Assembly (NCBI RefSeq): GCF_014466955.1
Contig: NZ_AP023396.1
Coordinates: forward strand, 1,984,001-2,048,000
DNA from: Nocardia wallacei
GTDB taxonomy: Bacteria; Actinomycetota; Actinomycetes; Mycobacteriales; Mycobacteriaceae
DNA: 64,000 nucleotides
Direction: 5' to 3'
Part shown: positions 42,830-50,878 of the stretch, one piece after another
Layout of the letters: each line of letters begins with the position of its first letter
Position numbering within the stretch: position 1 is the first letter of the stretch
The notes under the pieces: generated by a model
Databases searched by the model: none
What the model was told of the DNA's origin: nothing
The model's input: the letters and a program-made list of their open reading frames with translations, nothing else
Translations under genes and position numbers: made by a program

Positions 42830-43866
42830 AGCGCGACCACCGCGGTCGCGCGGCTGAACAGCTTGCGGCCGTTGCCGATCGCGGTGAGTGCGATCGTCGC
42901 GGTCCGCTGCCGATGATCGACAGATTTCACCGTGCCGCCGAATTCGACGGAGCTGGGTGCCTCGGTGCCGACGGGCAGCGTGCCCGCGAATCGCACGCCG
43001 TACTTCGTCAGCGCCGCCGGGTCGCCCAGCCAGTCGGTCAGGTATCCGGCGCCCAGCCCCATGGTGAGCATGCCGTGCGCGACGACAGCCGGTAGTCCCG
43101 CGGCCGCGGCGACGGCGTCGCTGAAATGGATCGGATTGGCGTCGCCGGTCACGCCCGCGAAGTTGGCGAGGTCGCCGCGTGTCAATCGCACCGGGCGCGT
43201 GGGCAATTGGTCTCCGGGCGCGAGATCGCCCGCGGTGCAGGCGGTGCGCGGTCGCCGGCCGAGCGGCGTCACCGCGATGGCGTCGCCGGAGATCGGCAGC
43301 AGCGTGCCGGTGCTGTCCGCGTACCGGCCCTTACGGTCGGCGGTGCCCAGGCCGCTCATGATGATCCCGTCCACCAGCTCGGCCAGGTCGGAGCCGACAC
43401 CGCCAGCGCGGGCCACCAGGGTGGTGGTTCCGGACTGCACCGGCACGCCGTGCCGGTCGGTGAGGACGTTCTTGGTGGTGAGCAGGTCGAGGTCGCGGAC
43501 CTGGCGGAAGGACTGGAAGTACACGTCCGCGGTGAGGACGTCACCGGCCACCAGCGGCCGGGCGAACTCGAGCAGCTGATCGGACTGCAGCACCTGGCCG
43601 AGGTCGTAGTCGTAGAGCTGGGTGCGCAAGACCTCCTCCTGCACCCGCATCCACGGCAGCGTCGCGAAGGTCGCCGGGGCGATCACGGCGTCGAAACCCA
43701 GTTCCGCCGCGGCCAATTCGCTGCGGTGCGCGGGGTGCGAGTCCTGTAGCGCCCGCGCGAATTCGCGAATCTTCTCGCGGCCCACCTCGTAGTGGTCGGC
43801 GAGGCGGTAGCGATGTCCGACCAGCCGGCGGGCCTGATCGGCCGGGGTGCGGGTCAGTGTGTCCAT
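42823..43866 (-). CDS. Fused (3R)-hydroxyacyl-ACP dehydratase HadA/HadB
   Basis: A 347-residue double-hotdog protein. The N-terminal half (YEVGREKIREFARALQDSHP, FDAVIAPATFATLPW) is the MaoC-like HadA domain of FAS-II; the C-terminal half carries the hydratase-2 motif with catalytic Asp and His (FAGVTGDANPIHFSDAVAAA, PAVVAHGMLTMGL). HadA and HadB are separate genes in M. tuberculosis; the fused form is known from other mycolate producers. It would dehydrate 3-hydroxyacyl-ACP during mycolic acid elongation. Its start is 7 bp from the stop of the small membrane protein upstream, so they are co-transcribed. Confidence 0.88.
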   Translation of the reverse strand: MDTLTRTPADQARRLVGHRYRLADHYEVGREKIREFARALQDSHPAHRSELAAAELGFDAVIAPATFATLPWMRVQEEVLRTQLYDYDLGQVLQSDQLLEFARPLVAGDVLTADVYFQSFRQVRDLDLLTTKNVLTDRHGVPVQSGTTTLVARAGGVGSDLAELVDGIIMSGLGTADRKGRYADSTGTLLPISGDAIAVTPLGRRPRTACTAGDLAPGDQLPTRPVRLTRGDLANFAGVTGDANPIHFSDAVAAAAGLPAVVAHGMLTMGLGAGYLTDWLGDPAALTKYGVRFAGTLPVGTEAPSSVEFGGTVKSVDHRQRTATIALTAIGNGRKLFSRATAVVALR

Positions 43867-43873
43867 AATCCTC

Positions 43874-44101
43874 CTACTGTTGCCGCGGCATCACGCCGGT
43901 CCACGTGACCCGCGCGGGCGGCACCACGGCCGGTGTCGTGGTTTCGGCCGGGAACGCACCGGCGACCAGTGCGTAGCAGCCCGCGGCCACCACCGCGAGG
44001 GCTCCGAGCGCCAGCACGACCCGCACCACGGTCACCCGATTGCGGTGCACGGTGGTTCTCCGGTCGGGCGCTGCCTGGGGCCACGACGACTGCGTACTCA
44101 T
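43874..44101 (-). CDS. Small single-pass membrane protein upstream of HadAB
   Basis: A 75-residue product with a cytoplasmic basic segment (RRTTVHRNRVTVVR), one transmembrane helix (VVLALGALAVVAAGCYALVA) and a short outer tail. It sits 7 bp before the HadAB gene on the same strand. Function unknown. An overlapping frame (43854-44111) lacks the membrane-protein profile. Confidence 0.6.
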   Translation of the reverse strand: MSTQSSWPQAAPDRRTTVHRNRVTVVRVVLALGALAVVAAGCYALVAGAFPAETTTPAVVPPARVTWTGVMPRQQ

Positions 44102-44259
44102 TGCGGCTCACTTCTCACATCGCGGGGATCCGGGGCGCCGATGCCCCGTCGAACGGAGAAGGTAATCCGGCGGGAACGTGAAAAGTATTACGCCGCAATT
44201 GTTTTGTTTCCGCTCACCACCGGCGGTGCGGCGCGCGGTGACGCCGCCCAATCGCCGTG

Positions 44260-45072
44260 TCAGGTGAGGTGGTCGAAATCGCCCCGGACCCAGGCGATAT
44301 AGCGGTCGGCCGAGCGGCGGATCGCCGCGCGGGCGTCGCAGTCGAGGGTCTTGCCGAAGTTGTCGTAGAGCCGGTCGAACTCGAACTCCGCGGCCGTCCG
44401 CGCGACCCGGTCGACGACCGCCGGTGACAACGGGATTCGATTCGGGTAGCTGCGCAGGAACGCCACCGAGGTGCGATCCGGGTTCGCCTGCATGGTGTCG
44501 GCGCTGAACAGCACGCCCCGCCCACCCGCGCCCGCGGCCCAGTGCAGCACCGCGCTGCCCGGGAAATGACCGCCCAGCTGCCGCAGCGTGAGCCCCGGCA
44601 GCAACTCGACCCGGTCCGTCCACGGCCGGATCACCGGGTCCGGGCGCGCCACCCATTCCAGGTCGGGCTCGGCGACCAGCACCGGGACACCGCCGAGCGC
44701 CCGGCTCCACTCCACCTGGACGCCGTAGTGGTGCGGGTGGCTGGGCACGATGGCGACGATGTCACCGAGTTCGCGCACCTGCCGGGCGGCCTGGTCGTCG
44801 ACGTAACCGGTCACGTCCCAGAGCACCGCGCCCGCGGGGGTGCGGATCAAATGCGACTCCTGGCCGATGCCGATGCCCGGGTCGACGGTCAGGCCGAACA
44901 GGTCGGGTTCGAGTTCGCGGATCCGCACGGCGTGGCCCGCGGCGGCGAGTTCGGGCAGGGTGGTCCATTGCTGGCCGGCCGCGGGCACCCACTGCCGCTC
45001 GTCCGAGCAGATCCGGCAGAGTTCGGCGGCGGCCTCGTGTTCCACCGCGCAGGTCTTGCAGATTTTCCACAT
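44260..45072 (-). CDS. MBL-fold hydrolase with N-terminal zinc-ribbon-like motif
   Basis: A 270-residue protein. The first 24 residues carry two Cys pairs, CKTC and CRIC, as in a small zinc ribbon. A metallo-beta-lactamase fold follows: IGIGQESHLIRTPAGAVLWDV, IVPSHPHHYGVQVEW (degenerate HxHxDH, here HPHHYG), GGHFPGSAVLHW and VLFSADTM. The altered metal motif suggests a changed or single metal site. The ATG at 45072 is 13 bp from the murQ stop, so it is the last gene of the amino-sugar operon. Its substrate is unknown; GlcNAc-phosphate or lactate-ester chemistry could be considered only as a guess. Confidence 0.75.
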   Translation of the reverse strand: MWKICKTCAVEHEAAAELCRICSDERQWVPAAGQQWTTLPELAAAGHAVRIRELEPDLFGLTVDPGIGIGQESHLIRTPAGAVLWDVTGYVDDQAARQVRELGDIVAIVPSHPHHYGVQVEWSRALGGVPVLVAEPDLEWVARPDPVIRPWTDRVELLPGLTLRQLGGHFPGSAVLHWAAGAGGRGVLFSADTMQANPDRTSVAFLRSYPNRIPLSPAVVDRVARTAAEFEFDRLYDNFGKTLDCDARAAIRRSADRYIAWVRGDFDHLT

Positions 45073-45085
45073 CGGCGCCTCCTCC

Positions 45086-45985
45086 TCAGCGTTCGCGCAC
45101 CGCCCGGCGCACGAAACCGTCGGTGGCCGTGAGCATCTGCCGCGCTCGGGTGGCGTCGACACCGGCCAGTTGCATGACGATGGCCGTCTTGGCGTGCCCG
45201 CCCGCCGCGTCGAGCAGGGCGGCCGCGGCGCGCGGGTCGACACCGGTGGCCTCGGCGACGATACGCCGCGCCCGATCGACCAGCTTGGTGTTGGACGGGT
45301 GCATGTCGACCATCAGATTGCCGTATACCTTGCCCGAGTAGACCATGACCGCGGTCGAGAGCATGTTGCACACCATCTTCTGCGCGGTGCCCGCCTTCAA
45401 CCGGGTGGAACCGGTGAGTACCTCGGGGCCGGTGTCGATTTCGATGGCGATGTCGGCGTGCGCGCTGAGTTCGGCCGGGCGGTTGCAGGATACGGCGACG
45501 GTGGCGGACCCGATCGACCGCGCGTAGTCCAGGGCGCCGATCGCGTAGGGGGTGCGGCCGCTGGCCGCGAGCGCGACCACCACATCTGCCGGGCCCAGCC
45601 CGATGGCCGCGAGATCGTGTCCGGCGGCGGCACGGTCGTCCTCGGCGCCCTCCACCGCCTGGGTGAGCGCCCGCGGCCCGCCCGCGATGATCCCCACGAC
45701 CTCACCGGGATCGGTGCCGAAGGTGGGCGGGCATTCGGCGGCGTCCAGCACGCCCAGCCGCCCGCTGGTGCCCGCACCGGCGTAGATCAGCCGCCCGCCG
45801 TGCGCGCGTGCCGTGACGACCTGTTCGACCACGCGCGTGAGCTGCGGAATCGCCAGGGACACAGCGGAAGCCACGTGCGAGTCCTCGGCGTTCATGGTGC
45901 GCAGCAGGGTGTCGGGCGGCATGGAGTCGAGCCCCGCGCTGCGCGGATTGGGCGCCTCCGTGGTCAGTGCTCCGATATCGTCCAC
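45086..45985 (-). CDS. murQ: N-acetylmuramic acid 6-phosphate etherase
   Basis: A 299-residue SIS-domain enzyme that cleaves the lactyl ether of MurNAc-6P to give GlcNAc-6P and D-lactate. The N-terminus (LTTEAPNPRSAGLDSM), IYAGAGTSGRLGVLDAAECPP-type phosphate-binding segment, catalytic VEGAEDDRAAA (Glu), VVALAASGRTPYAIGAL, VSCNRPAELS and GSTRLKAGTAQKMVCNML are diagnostic. The start is the GTG at 45985, preceded by GGGAGG at 4 bases. It lies 25 bp after the MurR-type regulator, on the same transcript as the symporter and kinase. Confidence 0.95.
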   Translation of the reverse strand: MDDIGALTTEAPNPRSAGLDSMPPDTLLRTMNAEDSHVASAVSLAIPQLTRVVEQVVTARAHGGRLIYAGAGTSGRLGVLDAAECPPTFGTDPGEVVGIIAGGPRALTQAVEGAEDDRAAAGHDLAAIGLGPADVVVALAASGRTPYAIGALDYARSIGSATVAVSCNRPAELSAHADIAIEIDTGPEVLTGSTRLKAGTAQKMVCNMLSTAVMVYSGKVYGNLMVDMHPSNTKLVDRARRIVAEATGVDPRAAAALLDAAGGHAKTAIVMQLAGVDATRARQMLTATDGFVRRAVRER

Positions 45986-46010
45986 TACGCCTCCCGCCCG
46001 GCCATCAGGA

Positions 46011-46877
46011 CTACTTCGGCCGCCGGGGGATCCGGCGGTCGGCGACCGCGTCGTAGGTGCGGTGCAGTGCCTGCGCCGCGGCCGGAGTGCGTTGCAGCAC
46101 ACCGACATACAGAGCATCGACGATGAGCAGCTGGCTCATCCGGCTGGCCATCGCCGCCGAGCGGAAGCCGTCCTCGCGTCCGGCGGCGAGAATGGTGCGG
46201 GCGGCGGTGGCCGCCAGGGTGGAACCAGCGCCCGCGGTCACCGCGACGGTCGCGGCGCCGGCGCGGGCGGCACGGCGCACCGCCTCGACGACGCCGACGG
46301 TCTCCCCGGAATGCGAGAACGCGATCATGATGTCGTCGGCGCCGAGCAGGCTGGCCTGCACGAGCGCGTCGTCCTCCGACGTACAGGCGCCGCACCACCG
46401 GCCGATGCGGGTCAGCTTCTGCGTCATGTCCATCGCCACCAGCCCGGACGCGCCGATACCGATCAGCTGGACCCGGCGTGCCCGCGCCAGCTGATCGGCG
46501 ACCGCGGCCATCGTCGCGGCGTCGGCGCGTTCGGCGGTGGCGAGCAGACCCTCGGTCTCGAAGGCGGCCAGCTTGTGCAGCACCTTCGGCGGAGTGTCGT
46601 CGGGGTCGATGTCGGTGGCGAGCACCGGGGTGCGGTCCTCGGTGCCGGTGGCCGCGAGGGCCAGCCGCAGTTGCGGGTAGCCTTCGTAGCCAAGGGTTTT
46701 CGCGAGCCGCACCACCGCCGAGGTGCTGGTTTCGGCGCGTTCGGCGAGCTGATTGACCGTCAGCTGCGCCGTGCCCGCCGGATCGTCGCGGATCACCTGG
46801 GCGACCCGGCGCGCGGTCGGCGTGAGCCGGGGGAGGGCCGCCAGCAGGCGGGTGCGGACATCGTCACCGTCGTTCAT
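46011..46877 (-). CDS. RpiR/MurR family regulator
   Basis: A 288-residue regulator with an N-terminal HTH_6 (LTPTARRVAQVIRDDP, LTVNQLAERAETSTSAVVRL, AKTLGYEGYPQLRLAL) and a C-terminal SIS sugar-phosphate domain (VQLIGIGASGLVAMDMTQKL, IMIAFSHSGETVGVVEAV). Members sense MurNAc-6P (MurR) or similar phosphosugars. Position between the symporter and murQ supports MurNAc-6P. Likely targets are the dyads at 48582-48601 and 49544-49568. Confidence 0.88.
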   Translation of the reverse strand: MNDGDDVRTRLLAALPRLTPTARRVAQVIRDDPAGTAQLTVNQLAERAETSTSAVVRLAKTLGYEGYPQLRLALAATGTEDRTPVLATDIDPDDTPPKVLHKLAAFETEGLLATAERADAATMAAVADQLARARRVQLIGIGASGLVAMDMTQKLTRIGRWCGACTSEDDALVQASLLGADDIMIAFSHSGETVGVVEAVRRAARAGAATVAVTAGAGSTLAATAARTILAAGREDGFRSAAMASRMSQLLIVDALYVGVLQRTPAAAQALHRTYDAVADRRIPRRPK

Positions 46878-46998
46878 CGCGTCATCCGTCCAGCGTGGAG
46901 GGTCGGGGTGGGGCAGCGGGCGGTCGACACGGTCACGAGGGCGACGATATCGCCGGAGGGTTGCCTCCATCGCATCAACACACGTTCCGGGTAGCGCA

Positions 46999-48531
46999 CT
47001 AGACCACCGCCCGCACCGATTCGGGTGGCGGAGCGGGCTCGGGCGCCGGATGGAACCGGCTGCTGACCCCGCCGACGACCAGGGTGACCGCGACGCCGAG
47101 CGGCACCAGCCACTGCGCGGCGATTCCCCTCTCGGTCACCGTGCCCGCCACGGTGACCTCGATCGCGACGACCCGGACCACGAACGCCATCACGATCACC
47201 GTGGCGAGGAAGGCCACGATCGCGTCGAACTGATTGGCGCGCCGCACCAGCCTGCCGAGCAGGAAGGCGCCGAGCAGCGCGCCGTAGGTGTACCCCGCGA
47301 TCGCCAGCGCGGTCAGGTACACGTTGCCGGTGGTGGTGCTGAATCCCATGGCGAACAGAGCCATCAGCACCGCCCACACCAGCGTCATGCCCCGGCCCAG
47401 GCGCAGCATCGCCGCGTCGGACACCGGGCGGCGGGCGAAGCCGCGCACGATGTCGGCGACGGTGGAATTGGCCATCGAATTCAATGCCGCGGACAGCGAA
47501 CCCATGGCGGCGCCGAGGATTCCGGCGACCAGCAGCCCGGAGATCACCACCGGCAGGCCGTGCAGCATGAAGTCCGGATACAGCCCGTCGGCGCTGGACA
47601 GTCCCAGCTGGGCGGGAGACCTGCCGCCGTTGTAGGCCCACAGCAGCGCGCCGACGAGTGAGAAGGCGGCGAACTGCACCGCGACGAACACGCCCGAGGC
47701 GATCATGGCCCGTCGGCTGTCGCGGATCGACCGGGTGGCGAGAATGCGTTGCACGATCAGCTGATCCGAGCCGTGCGAGGCCATCGTGAACAGCGCTCCG
47801 CCGATGATCGCGGTCGGCAGCGCGAAGCTGCTCGTGAGGATGTGGGCCAGGCCGAAGTCGGTGTCGAAGAGGCGGAACTTGCCGTGCCGCAACGCATCCG
47901 ACCAACCGGCGGCGCCGACGTGCCCGGTCAGTACGCCGATCGCGATCAGCGCACCGAGCAGGTACAGGCCCAGCTGCAGCACGTCGGTCCAGATCACGGC
48001 CCGAATCCCGCCGAGATGGGTGTAGACGACGGTCAGCAGCGTGAGCGTCACGATGATCACGTCGTAGCCGAGGGTTACGCCGAACTCGCTCAGCAGCAGC
48101 TTGATCGGTATCGCGGAGGCGAACAGCCGCACCCCCTCGGCGAGCAGCCGGGTGATCACGAAGGTCACCGCGGCGACACCCTGCAGGTACCGGCCGAACC
48201 GCTGCCGCAGATACTCGTAGGCGCTGACGAATCCGCCGCGCTTGTACAGCGGAATCAGGGCGAGGGCCACCACGGTGCGGCCGATGATGTATCCGAAGGC
48301 CAGTTCGACATTGCCGAAACCCTGATCGGTGTAGGCTCCACCCGGAATCGAAATGACCGTCAGCACACTGGTTTCGGTGGCGACGACCGAGAAACACACG
48401 GTCCACCAGGGCATTCGGCCCGCGCCGACGAAATACTCGGCGGTGGACCGTTGCCTTCCGGACAATCGCAGGCCGATCCAGGCGACGACTACCAGGTACA
48501 CGACGATGACACCGACATTCAGTGCGTGCAT
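46999..48531 (-). CDS. Sodium:solute symporter (SSS family)
   Basis: A 510-residue transporter with about 13 helices. STAEYFVGAGRMPWWTVCFS, VATETSVLTVISIPGGAY, LGGIRAVIWTDVLQLGLYLL (the SSS signature) and SHGSDQLIVQRILATRSIRDSRRAMI match the family that takes up sugars, sialic acid and similar solutes with sodium. Its place between the kinase and MurR/MurQ suggests uptake of MurNAc, GlcNAc or a muropeptide sugar. Enteric bacteria use the MurP PTS here, which phosphorylates during transport; this layout instead pairs a symporter with a kinase. The ATG at 48531 has an upstream promoter candidate. Confidence 0.88.
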   Translation of the reverse strand: MHALNVGVIVVYLVVVAWIGLRLSGRQRSTAEYFVGAGRMPWWTVCFSVVATETSVLTVISIPGGAYTDQGFGNVELAFGYIIGRTVVALALIPLYKRGGFVSAYEYLRQRFGRYLQGVAAVTFVITRLLAEGVRLFASAIPIKLLLSEFGVTLGYDVIIVTLTLLTVVYTHLGGIRAVIWTDVLQLGLYLLGALIAIGVLTGHVGAAGWSDALRHGKFRLFDTDFGLAHILTSSFALPTAIIGGALFTMASHGSDQLIVQRILATRSIRDSRRAMIASGVFVAVQFAAFSLVGALLWAYNGGRSPAQLGLSSADGLYPDFMLHGLPVVISGLLVAGILGAAMGSLSAALNSMANSTVADIVRGFARRPVSDAAMLRLGRGMTLVWAVLMALFAMGFSTTTGNVYLTALAIAGYTYGALLGAFLLGRLVRRANQFDAIVAFLATVIVMAFVVRVVAIEVTVAGTVTERGIAAQWLVPLGVAVTLVVGGVSSRFHPAPEPAPPPESVRAVV

Positions 48532-48568
48532 CGCGACTCCCGGTAACGCAGCGGGCGGGCTGCAAGTA

Positions 48569-48601
48569 AGTGTCAGCCGAATTGGTTAATAGGTCAACTA
48601 A
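48569..48601 (-). promoter_or_regulatory. Promoter with overlapping operator before the symporter gene
   Basis: On the minus strand, TTGACC (48597-48592) and GACACT (48574-48569) are 17 bp apart, a good sigma-70-type pair, 38 bp before the symporter ATG. An imperfect dyad, TTGGTTAA (48582-48589) and TCAACTAA (48594-48601), 6 of 8 pairs matching, covers the -35. It is the likely site of the operon's own RpiR/MurR regulator. Confidence 0.5.
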
Positions 48602-48603
48602 TC

Positions 48604-49527
48604 TCACGAAATCCTGGTGATCAACGGTTCCAGTACCGTCGTGGTATCGGCGCCCAGCAGCGCGGCGCCATCGATCGGCCGGCCGTGGGCGGTTCGGTAT
48701 TCGACTCTGCCCGCGAGCATGTGTTCCACCGGCGTCCACAGCGCCGCGCCGAGTTCGAGCAGGCCGCCGGTCGCCGCATACGGTACCGGTGCGGGCAGTG
48801 CGCTGCGATCGATCGCCGCCAGCACCGCGCGTCCCAGGGCGCGTCCGGCCGTGCTCACGATGTCCGCGGCGACCTCGTCGGTCCGGGCGGCCGCCGCGAC
48901 CGCGGGGGCGAAGGCCGCGGCGAACAGGGCCGGATTCTCGTGGTCGCCGAACAGTTTCGGCAACATGTCGAGCGGGCCGTAGTGTTCGGCGGCCGCGACG
49001 GCCAGGGCGGTGTCCGGCCCGCGTCCGTCGTGGCAGCGCAGCGCCGCCCGCAGGGCTTGCGCGCCGATCCAGCCGCCGCTGCCCTCGTCGCCGAGCAGCG
49101 GTCCCCAGCCGTCGATCCGGGCGAATCGGCCGGTCGGGTCGATCGCGGTCACCACTGCGCCGGTGCCCGCCGACAGCACGACGCCCGCGTCGCCGCCGAG
49201 CGCCCCGGCGTGTGCGGTCACGGCATCGGAGGTGACCGCGACCGCCGTGACCGCCGGTGTCCCCGCCAGCAGCCGGGCGAATTCGGTGCGTGCCCGCGGT
49301 GCGGATGCCGCTCCGGCCGCGCCGACCGACAGCACGAAAGGCATTGCCCGCGTATCTATTTCACGTAGGACGCCGCGCACGGCGCGCTGTGCGGCCGCCA
49401 CGCCGTCGCGGGTGGCCAGTCCCGGGGCGCCGGGGCCGTCGGCGCGGGCCCGCTCGGTCCCGTCGATCCGCAGCGACGCGCGACAGCGGGTCTTGCCGAG
49501 ATCGACGGCGAGGATCGCGGTGCTCAT
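48604..49527 (-). CDS. BadF/BadG-family amino-sugar kinase (GlcNAc/MurNAc kinase type)
   Basis: A 307-residue ASKHA-fold kinase. Phosphate-1 motif ILAVDLGKTRCRASL, phosphate-2/adenosine segment VVLSAGTGAVVTAI, and GWGPLLGDEGSGGWIGAQAL, which is near-diagnostic of N-acetylglucosamine kinases and MurK. It would phosphorylate the imported sugar at C6 to make the substrate of MurQ. The ATG at 49527 is preferred; an in-frame ATG 12 bp upstream is also possible. It is the first gene of the operon; the symporter starts 72 bp downstream behind its own promoter. Confidence 0.85.
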   Translation of the reverse strand: MSTAILAVDLGKTRCRASLRIDGTERARADGPGAPGLATRDGVAAAQRAVRGVLREIDTRAMPFVLSVGAAGAASAPRARTEFARLLAGTPAVTAVAVTSDAVTAHAGALGGDAGVVLSAGTGAVVTAIDPTGRFARIDGWGPLLGDEGSGGWIGAQALRAALRCHDGRGPDTALAVAAAEHYGPLDMLPKLFGDHENPALFAAAFAPAVAAAARTDEVAADIVSTAGRALGRAVLAAIDRSALPAPVPYAATGGLLELGAALWTPVEHMLAGRVEYRTAHGRPIDGAALLGADTTTVLEPLITRIS

Positions 49528-49543
49528 GACGAGCATCATGGCG

Positions 49544-49568
49544 AACCATCCCAATTCTGGGAATGGTT
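49544..49568. promoter_or_regulatory. Operator-like dyad upstream of the kinase gene
   Basis: AACCAT-CCCA (49544-49553), ATTC, TGGG (49558-49561), one unpaired A, and ATGGTT (49563-49568) make a 10-bp-arm dyad, 16 bp before the kinase ATG and within the 132-bp gap to the CHAP gene. It could serve the kinase operon, the CHAP gene or both. Confidence 0.45.
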
Positions 49569-49659
49569 GATACTCGAACCACGTCGGTCCCTGGGTGAAT
49601 AGAGGATTCCCGATGGCGCTGTTGGTGAGTGCGCTGCCAGGCTGTGGGTGGGAGCTGCG

Positions 49660-50724
49660 ATGACCGATCACTACAAGGTCATCCCGGAATTCGACGTGCC
49701 CGCCTACGCGTCCGGCAGGTTGAAGGGCACGATGACCGCCACGCACGCGGCGATCCAGTCCAACGTCGACAATCTGGGCGCGGGTACGCCGTGGGCGGGA
49801 CCCGAACTGACCGACCTGATGTACGACGCGAAGCTCATCGATGATCAGAACCGGTCGATCACCACCACCAACCACAACGACGCCGTTACCGCGCTGCAAA
49901 CCATCGAACGGCAGATCGAGCGCGACAACGAGTCCGTCGACAGCTCCTCCTACGGCGCCTACACCGCCGCCGGGGAGGCTTACAACGACATCCACCAGGC
50001 GGTGGAACGGCTGCGGGGCCTGTTGAAAGACTCGGTGGCGCTCGGGCCGAGTTACAACGAGAAGGGCGAGGCGTACTGGCCCGAGTCGGTGGAAGGCCCG
50101 CTCATCTCCGCCTGCGCCTCCACGATGGAGGTGGTCGAGCAGCGCATGCAACAGGCCACGAACGATATCCAGCGCCACGCCGACCACATCGACCGCTCGG
50201 CGCCCGGCAACCCGATCAGCAGCGCCTACGGCGGTACCACCGCGCCGCTGACCCAGACCTGGTCCGGCACCAGTTATGTGCCGCCCGCCGACGCGAGCCT
50301 GGTCGAGAAGATCAAGGGCTTCGCCGAGAACGAGCTGGGTGTCGTCGAGCAGGGCACCAACCACGTGAACCGGCCGTACAACATCGACGACGCGTGGTGC
50401 GCGTCGTTCGCGACGTGGGTATGGAAGCAGTCCGGTATCGACGTGGACTGGTCCAACAAGAACCTGGTCCGCGCGGTCTGGTCGGATGCGGCGGGCCAGG
50501 GTCTCGCCGACAGCAACATGGGTGCGGCACGTCCCGGGGACCTCGTCGTCTTCGGCGGCCAGAACCACATCGGCGTGGTGGTGGCACGCGACGGCAACAC
50601 CATCACCACCATCGAGGGCAACTCCGGCGACGCCGTGCGGCAGCGCACCTACAACATCAACAGCGGGAACTTCACCGGCGTGATCCATCCGCCGGCGAAC
50701 GACCGGACGCCCGCGCCGGTATAA
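49660..50724 (+). CDS. CHAP-domain peptidoglycan hydrolase without a signal peptide
   Basis: A 354-residue protein. Residues 1-190 are helical (WAGPELTDLMYDAKLIDDQN, ALQTIERQIERDNES, ACASTMEVVEQRMQQATNDI) like the N-terminal parts of ESX or LXG-type secreted toxins. Residues 220-345 form a CHAP domain with nucleophile Cys in DDAWCASFATWVWKQSG, His in GGQNHIGVVVARDG and an acidic residue in TTIEGNSGDAV. CHAP enzymes cut amide bonds in peptidoglycan. The lack of a Sec or Tat signal suggests type VII secretion, cell lysis or an intracellular role. GGAG lies 5 bases before the ATG at 49660. Confidence 0.82.
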   Translation: MTDHYKVIPEFDVPAYASGRLKGTMTATHAAIQSNVDNLGAGTPWAGPELTDLMYDAKLIDDQNRSITTTNHNDAVTALQTIERQIERDNESVDSSSYGAYTAAGEAYNDIHQAVERLRGLLKDSVALGPSYNEKGEAYWPESVEGPLISACASTMEVVEQRMQQATNDIQRHADHIDRSAPGNPISSAYGGTTAPLTQTWSGTSYVPPADASLVEKIKGFAENELGVVEQGTNHVNRPYNIDDAWCASFATWVWKQSGIDVDWSNKNLVRAVWSDAAGQGLADSNMGAARPGDLVVFGGQNHIGVVVARDGNTITTIEGNSGDAVRQRTYNINSGNFTGVIHPPANDRTPAPV

Positions 50725-50878
50725 GCCGCTCGGCGTGTCGACCGGCCGCCGCCGCGCCGCCCGGTACTCTCCTCCCCGGTAGCTCAATCGTTGCCGATGA
50801 GTCGGGTTCTGGAGGGTTCGCGAGGAGGCGTGAGTTGCTCGTGGCGGGGTCGATGACGCTCGGAACGGACGGCTCGGC

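Noticed and set aside
50770..50870. tRNA-like words (GGTAGCTCA, GGTTCGCG) after the CHAP gene.
   Set aside because: No acceptor stem or anticodon arm can be formed around them.
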